Shown here: piece after piece, positions 7,340 to 10,167 of the stretch
Layout of the letters: each line of letters opens with the position of its first letter
Numbering within the stretch: position 1 is the first letter of the stretch
NCBI GenBank assembly: GCA_022563075.1
Contig: JADFOC010000049.1
Span: 1-10,167 of the forward strand
DNA: 10,167 bases
DNA from: Pseudomonadota bacterium
Lineage (GTDB): Bacteria > Pseudomonadota > Gammaproteobacteria > Pseudomonadales > Pseudohongiellaceae
Direction of reading: 5' to 3'
Position numbers and translations under genes: made by a program
Notes under the pieces: model-generated
The model's input: only the letters and a program-made list of their open reading frames with translations
Database searches by the model: none
What the model was told of the DNA's origin: nothing

Positions 7340-9520
7340 TTACGAGCTTGCGATTTTTTTCACGGTGATCCGGTATTGGTGGAGCAAGGGCTCGGTGTAG
7401 CCGTTTGGCAACTCCTGGCTTCGAAAAATCAGGTCGTGGGCTGCCTTAAAACCGTAACTGGTTTCAAAACGGCCACTCATGTTTACATATTCAGCGGTGC
7501 CAATATTTTGTGTGTCCACAACTGCTGCCATTCGTCGCATTGTTTCGATTACTTGTTTCTCTGTGCAAATACCATGGCGCAACCAATTGGCCACATGCTT
7601 GGCGGATATGCGTAGTGTGGCACGATCTTCCATCAGGCCGATGTTGTTAATGTCGGGCACCTTGGAACAACCGATGCCTTGCTCGACCCAACGCACCACA
7701 TAGCCGAGGATACCCTGAATGTTATTCTCCAATTCTTTGCGTATTTGTGCCGGCTGCAAGTCTTCGGGGTGGGTCATCAAGGGGATCGTCAAGATATCTT
7801 CCAGGCTTGCCCTATTCCTGTGTCTTATCTTTTTCTGGATTTCAAACACATCTACTCGATGGTAATGCAACGCGTGTAAAACGGCGGCAGTGGGTGAGGG
7901 TACCCAGGCAGTGTTAGCACCGGAGCGCGGGTGTTCAATCTTTATATCCAGCATCTGTGCCATCTGGTCCGGCATCGTCCACATGCCTTTGCCTATTTGT
8001 GCTTTGCCCGGTAGACCGCAGGCAAGACCGATATCCACATTATGGTCTTCATAAGCCTTTATCCATCGCTGTTGTTTGATTTGCTGCTTGGGCAAGAATG
8101 GTCCGGCTTCCATGCTGGTGTGAATCTCGTCTCCGGTACGATCGAGAAAACCGGTATTAATAAAGACCAGGCGATGCTGTGCCTGTCTTATACATTCTTT
8201 CAAATTGACAGTGGTACGGCGCTCCTCGTCCATGATGCCCCGCTTTATTGTATTTTTCTCTAAGCCGAGCATGTCTTCGATGTGGTAAAACAATTCACAG
8301 GTAAACTTTACTTCTTCAGGCCCGTGCATCTTGGGTTTAACAATATAAATGCTTCCCTTCTTGGTATTAGAGCTGACCCCTTCTTTTTGCAGGTCTATCA
8401 TCCCGATGAGGGCGGTCATTACGCCATCAATGATCCCTTCGGGAACCGGATTGCCCAGGCGGTCCCTGAAAATATCGATGTCCATCAAATGACCCACGTT
8501 GCGGTTGAATATCAAACTCCGGCCCGCTACCCGATAGCTGCTGCCATCTGCTGCAATGTACTCTCGATCAGAATTCAATTTGCGAGTGACGATCTCATCG
8601 TTCTTCACAAAAGTCTCTACCAGATTTCCCTGCATTAGACCTAACCAATTTCGATACACTTCAATCTTGTCTTCCGTATCGACGGCGGCAATAGAATCTT
8701 CGCAGTCCACTATTGTGGTAATTGCTGCCTCTATCAGAATGTCATTGATCCCAGCCAGGTCGGTACTGCCAACCATTGCTTGTCTGTCGATCTGAATCTC
8801 AACATGCAGCCCGTTGTTTTTCAGCAAGACCGTAGTGGGTGCCTCACGATCTCCATCGAAGGCAACAAACTTACGCGGTTGCTTCAGGCCAGTACAGGTG
8901 CCATCTTTCAATATGGCCAGCAACTGCTGAAAATAGATGCGGTAGACAGCCACGTCGTGATGGGAGCCCCTGCTCAGCGGTGCTATTTCATCGAGAAAAC
9001 GGCGTGCGTAATCGATTACTTTATTGCCACGTTTTTGATTGTATTCAATCCCCCGATTCAGTTCGCCCTCGGTGGGAATCACATCTGTTCCATAGAGGGC
9101 ATCGTATAGACTACCCCAGCGTGCATTCACCGCATTTAGTACAAATCGTGCGTTCTTTAGCGGTACCACCAGCTGTGGTCCTGCCAACTTTGCGATTTCA
9201 TCATCAACGTTTTCCGTTTGAATCTGAAAATCTTCCCCCTCTTCGAGTATATATCCGATAGTTTGCAGAAAAGAGAGATAGGCTTTCTCATCGAATTTCG
9301 CACCCGAATTATTCCGGTGCCAATTATCGATCTGGTCCTGCAGGTGGAGCCGAATCTTTCGAAGTTCTCGATTTCTAGGTGCCAGATCATCTACCAACTG
9401 ACTGAAATCGCTCCAGAACTTTGAGCGCTCCAGAGTGGTTAACGGAAGCACCTCTTCATCGACAAATTTAGTAAACTCTTCATTGACCAGAGGATGGATC
9501 GTTGCAACTGCTTCGCTCAT
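7340..9520 (-). CDS. glcB: Malate synthase G
   Basis: Malate synthase G condenses glyoxylate with acetyl-CoA to give malate in the cytoplasm, the second step of the glyoxylate shunt. From ATG 9520 the protein has 726 residues, close to the 723 of Escherichia coli GlcB. Recognisable active-site regions, in order, are GRSLIFNRNVGHLMDID (the conserved arginine), GIMDEERRTTVNL (magnesium-binding glutamate), FLDRTGDEIHTSM (magnesium-binding aspartate), GKGMWTMPDQM, GCSKVPDI with Cys618, and GLMEDRATLRIS with the catalytic base Asp632. Cys618 and Asp632 are 14 residues apart, as in the E. coli enzyme (Cys617, Asp631). The family ending GYTEPLLHQYR is present. ATG 9520 is preferred because AGGA lies eight bases upstream. 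An in-frame ATG at 9541 would add seven residues but has no binding site. It follows the isocitrate lyase gene on the same strand after 72 bases, so the two are probably one operon. Confidence 0.97.
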   Translation of the reverse strand: MSEAVATIHPLVNEEFTKFVDEEVLPLTTLERSKFWSDFSQLVDDLAPRNRELRKIRLHLQDQIDNWHRNNSGAKFDEKAYLSFLQTIGYILEEGEDFQIQTENVDDEIAKLAGPQLVVPLKNARFVLNAVNARWGSLYDALYGTDVIPTEGELNRGIEYNQKRGNKVIDYARRFLDEIAPLSRGSHHDVAVYRIYFQQLLAILKDGTCTGLKQPRKFVAFDGDREAPTTVLLKNNGLHVEIQIDRQAMVGSTDLAGINDILIEAAITTIVDCEDSIAAVDTEDKIEVYRNWLGLMQGNLVETFVKNDEIVTRKLNSDREYIAADGSSYRVAGRSLIFNRNVGHLMDIDIFRDRLGNPVPEGIIDGVMTALIGMIDLQKEGVSSNTKKGSIYIVKPKMHGPEEVKFTCELFYHIEDMLGLEKNTIKRGIMDEERRTTVNLKECIRQAQHRLVFINTGFLDRTGDEIHTSMEAGPFLPKQQIKQQRWIKAYEDHNVDIGLACGLPGKAQIGKGMWTMPDQMAQMLDIKIEHPRSGANTAWVPSPTAAVLHALHYHRVDVFEIQKKIRHRNRASLEDILTIPLMTHPEDLQPAQIRKELENNIQGILGYVVRWVEQGIGCSKVPDINNIGLMEDRATLRISAKHVANWLRHGICTEKQVIETMRRMAAVVDTQNIGTAEYVNMSGRFETSYGFKAAHDLIFRSQELPNGYTEPLLHQYRITVKKIASS

Positions 9521-9528
9521 GGGGATAG

Positions 9529-9532
9529 TCCT
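9529..9532 (-). promoter_or_regulatory. Ribosome binding site for malate synthase G
   Basis: AGGA on the minus strand is eight bases before ATG 9520 and lies inside the extra codons of the alternative ATG 9541. It supports the shorter protein. Confidence 0.5.
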
Positions 9533-9592
9533 GCCTGTCATTGATTAAAAGTTTCGTTGTGCCTGTCTGGTTTTAGATTTAGTGCTCATCAG

Positions 9593-10132
9593 CTAGGCAG
9601 CAAACTGCTCCTCTTCGGTGCTTCCGGTGAGAGCGTTAGTCGAATTTTGTCCCGCCGTAATAGTGTTTTGCAACGCATCGAAATAACCAGCACCGACGAA
9701 AGATTGGTGTTTTGCGGCCCTGAAGCCATTGCTTTCCTGATCAAATTCTCGCTGCTGCATTCGTGAATAAGCCAGCATACCCTCTTGCTTGTAAGCCCGG
9801 CTCAATTCAAACATGCCCAGGTTCAGTGAATGCCATCCCGCCAGCGTAATGAACTGGAATTTGTAGCCCATTGCATTCAATTCTTCGCGGAAATGTCGCA
9901 TGGTATTCTCATCCAGGTTTGCCTTCCAGTTGAATGATGGAGAGCAGTTGTAGGCAAGTAGCTGATCGGGATACTGCCGGTGGATCGCCTCTGCATAACG
10001 TCTTGCCTGATTCAGGTCTGGGGTCGAGGTCTCGCACCAGATCAGATCGGCATACGGCGCGTAGGAGAGTCCGCGATCGATGGCTTGCTCGATTGGCGTG
10101 CTCCGAGAGACGGATGCTCTGGTGGCGCCAAG
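9593..10132 (-). CDS. aceA: Isocitrate lyase, C-terminal part (5' portion missing and frame broken near the edge)
   Basis: Isocitrate lyase splits isocitrate into succinate and glyoxylate, the first step of the glyoxylate shunt. The minus-strand frame from 10132 to the TAG at 9593-9595 gives 179 residues that match the C-terminal part of the longer (about 530-residue) bacterial form. Segments in order are [27 protein letters not shown], the active-site [37 protein letters not shown] and the closing [11 protein letters not shown]. The KKCGH catalytic loop lies upstream of the window. The frame meets a TAG at 10133-10135, and the last residues before it ([10 protein letters not shown]) fit poorly where the family has a GERTSEGFFR-like sequence. 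Reading from the only in-frame ATG (9901) would lose conserved active-site sequence and is not the real start. The gene is either damaged or, more likely, wrongly sequenced or assembled at this end. Malate synthase G follows downstream in the same direction. Confidence 0.9.
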   Translation of the reverse strand, partial: LGATRASVSRSTPIEQAIDRGLSYAPYADLIWCETSTPDLNQARRYAEAIHRQYPDQLLAYNCSPSFNWKANLDENTMRHFREELNAMGYKFQFITLAGWHSLNLGMFELSRAYKQEGMLAYSRMQQREFDQESNGFRAAKHQSFVGAGYFDALQNTITAGQNSTNALTGSTEEEQFAA

Positions 10133-10167
10133 CTACCAGCGGAGCCACCGGTTGTCGACTCGAACGG

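Noticed and set aside
9909..10148. A 79-codon minus-strand reading frame over the right edge
   Set aside because: It is out of frame with the clear isocitrate lyase sequence covering the same bases and has no protein-like features.
10154..10159. GTCGAC palindrome near the right end, considered as a sign of a cloning junction
   Set aside because: A single six-base site is expected by chance and no vector-like sequence accompanies it.

Overview
The window looks like chromosomal DNA from a gammaproteobacterium, probably an uncultured marine or soil type. The order is inferred from three things: exported multi-domain cytochrome-like proteins (DUF1587/1592/1588/1585), a partner HXXSHH (DUF1552) protein, and a glyoxylate shunt made of isocitrate lyase plus malate synthase G. 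From about position 505 to 10100 the base composition is moderate and even, genes are densely packed and no mobile element is visible. No tRNA, rRNA, CRISPR array or insertion sequence was seen.

Layout. Positions 1-226 (minus) hold the N-terminal part of a MarR-type regulator in GC-rich DNA. From 227 to about 500 the DNA is still GC-rich and has no intact gene. At roughly 495-510 the composition changes abruptly and an ankyrin-repeat gene (to 797, plus) starts in mid-protein with no start codon. Next come two minus-strand genes overlapping by 4 bases, a Sec-exported 825-residue diheme cytochrome-like protein (2155-4632) and a Tat-exported HXXSHH-family protein (824-2158). Divergently, on the plus strand, lie a secreted alpha/beta hydrolase (4901-6082) and a secreted protein of a widespread uncharacterised family ending in a YEYACHEGNY motif (6158-7213). 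The last block, on the minus strand, is malate synthase G (7340-9520) preceded by the C-terminal part of isocitrate lyase (9593-10132), whose frame breaks just before the right edge.

How the genes may work together. Four neighbouring genes (824-7213) all encode exported proteins: a presumed heme protein with its Tat partner, a hydrolase and the YEYACHEGNY protein. This looks like a periplasmic oxidation/hydrolysis module for an unknown substrate. The adjacent isocitrate lyase and malate synthase G allow growth on substrates that enter metabolism as acetyl-CoA, so a link is conceivable but is inference from proximity only.

Both window ends look unreliable. The left 0.5 kb appears to come from a different, GC-rich genome or a transferred segment, and the last 35-60 bases disrupt the isocitrate lyase frame. 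Misassembly or low-quality contig ends is the simplest explanation.
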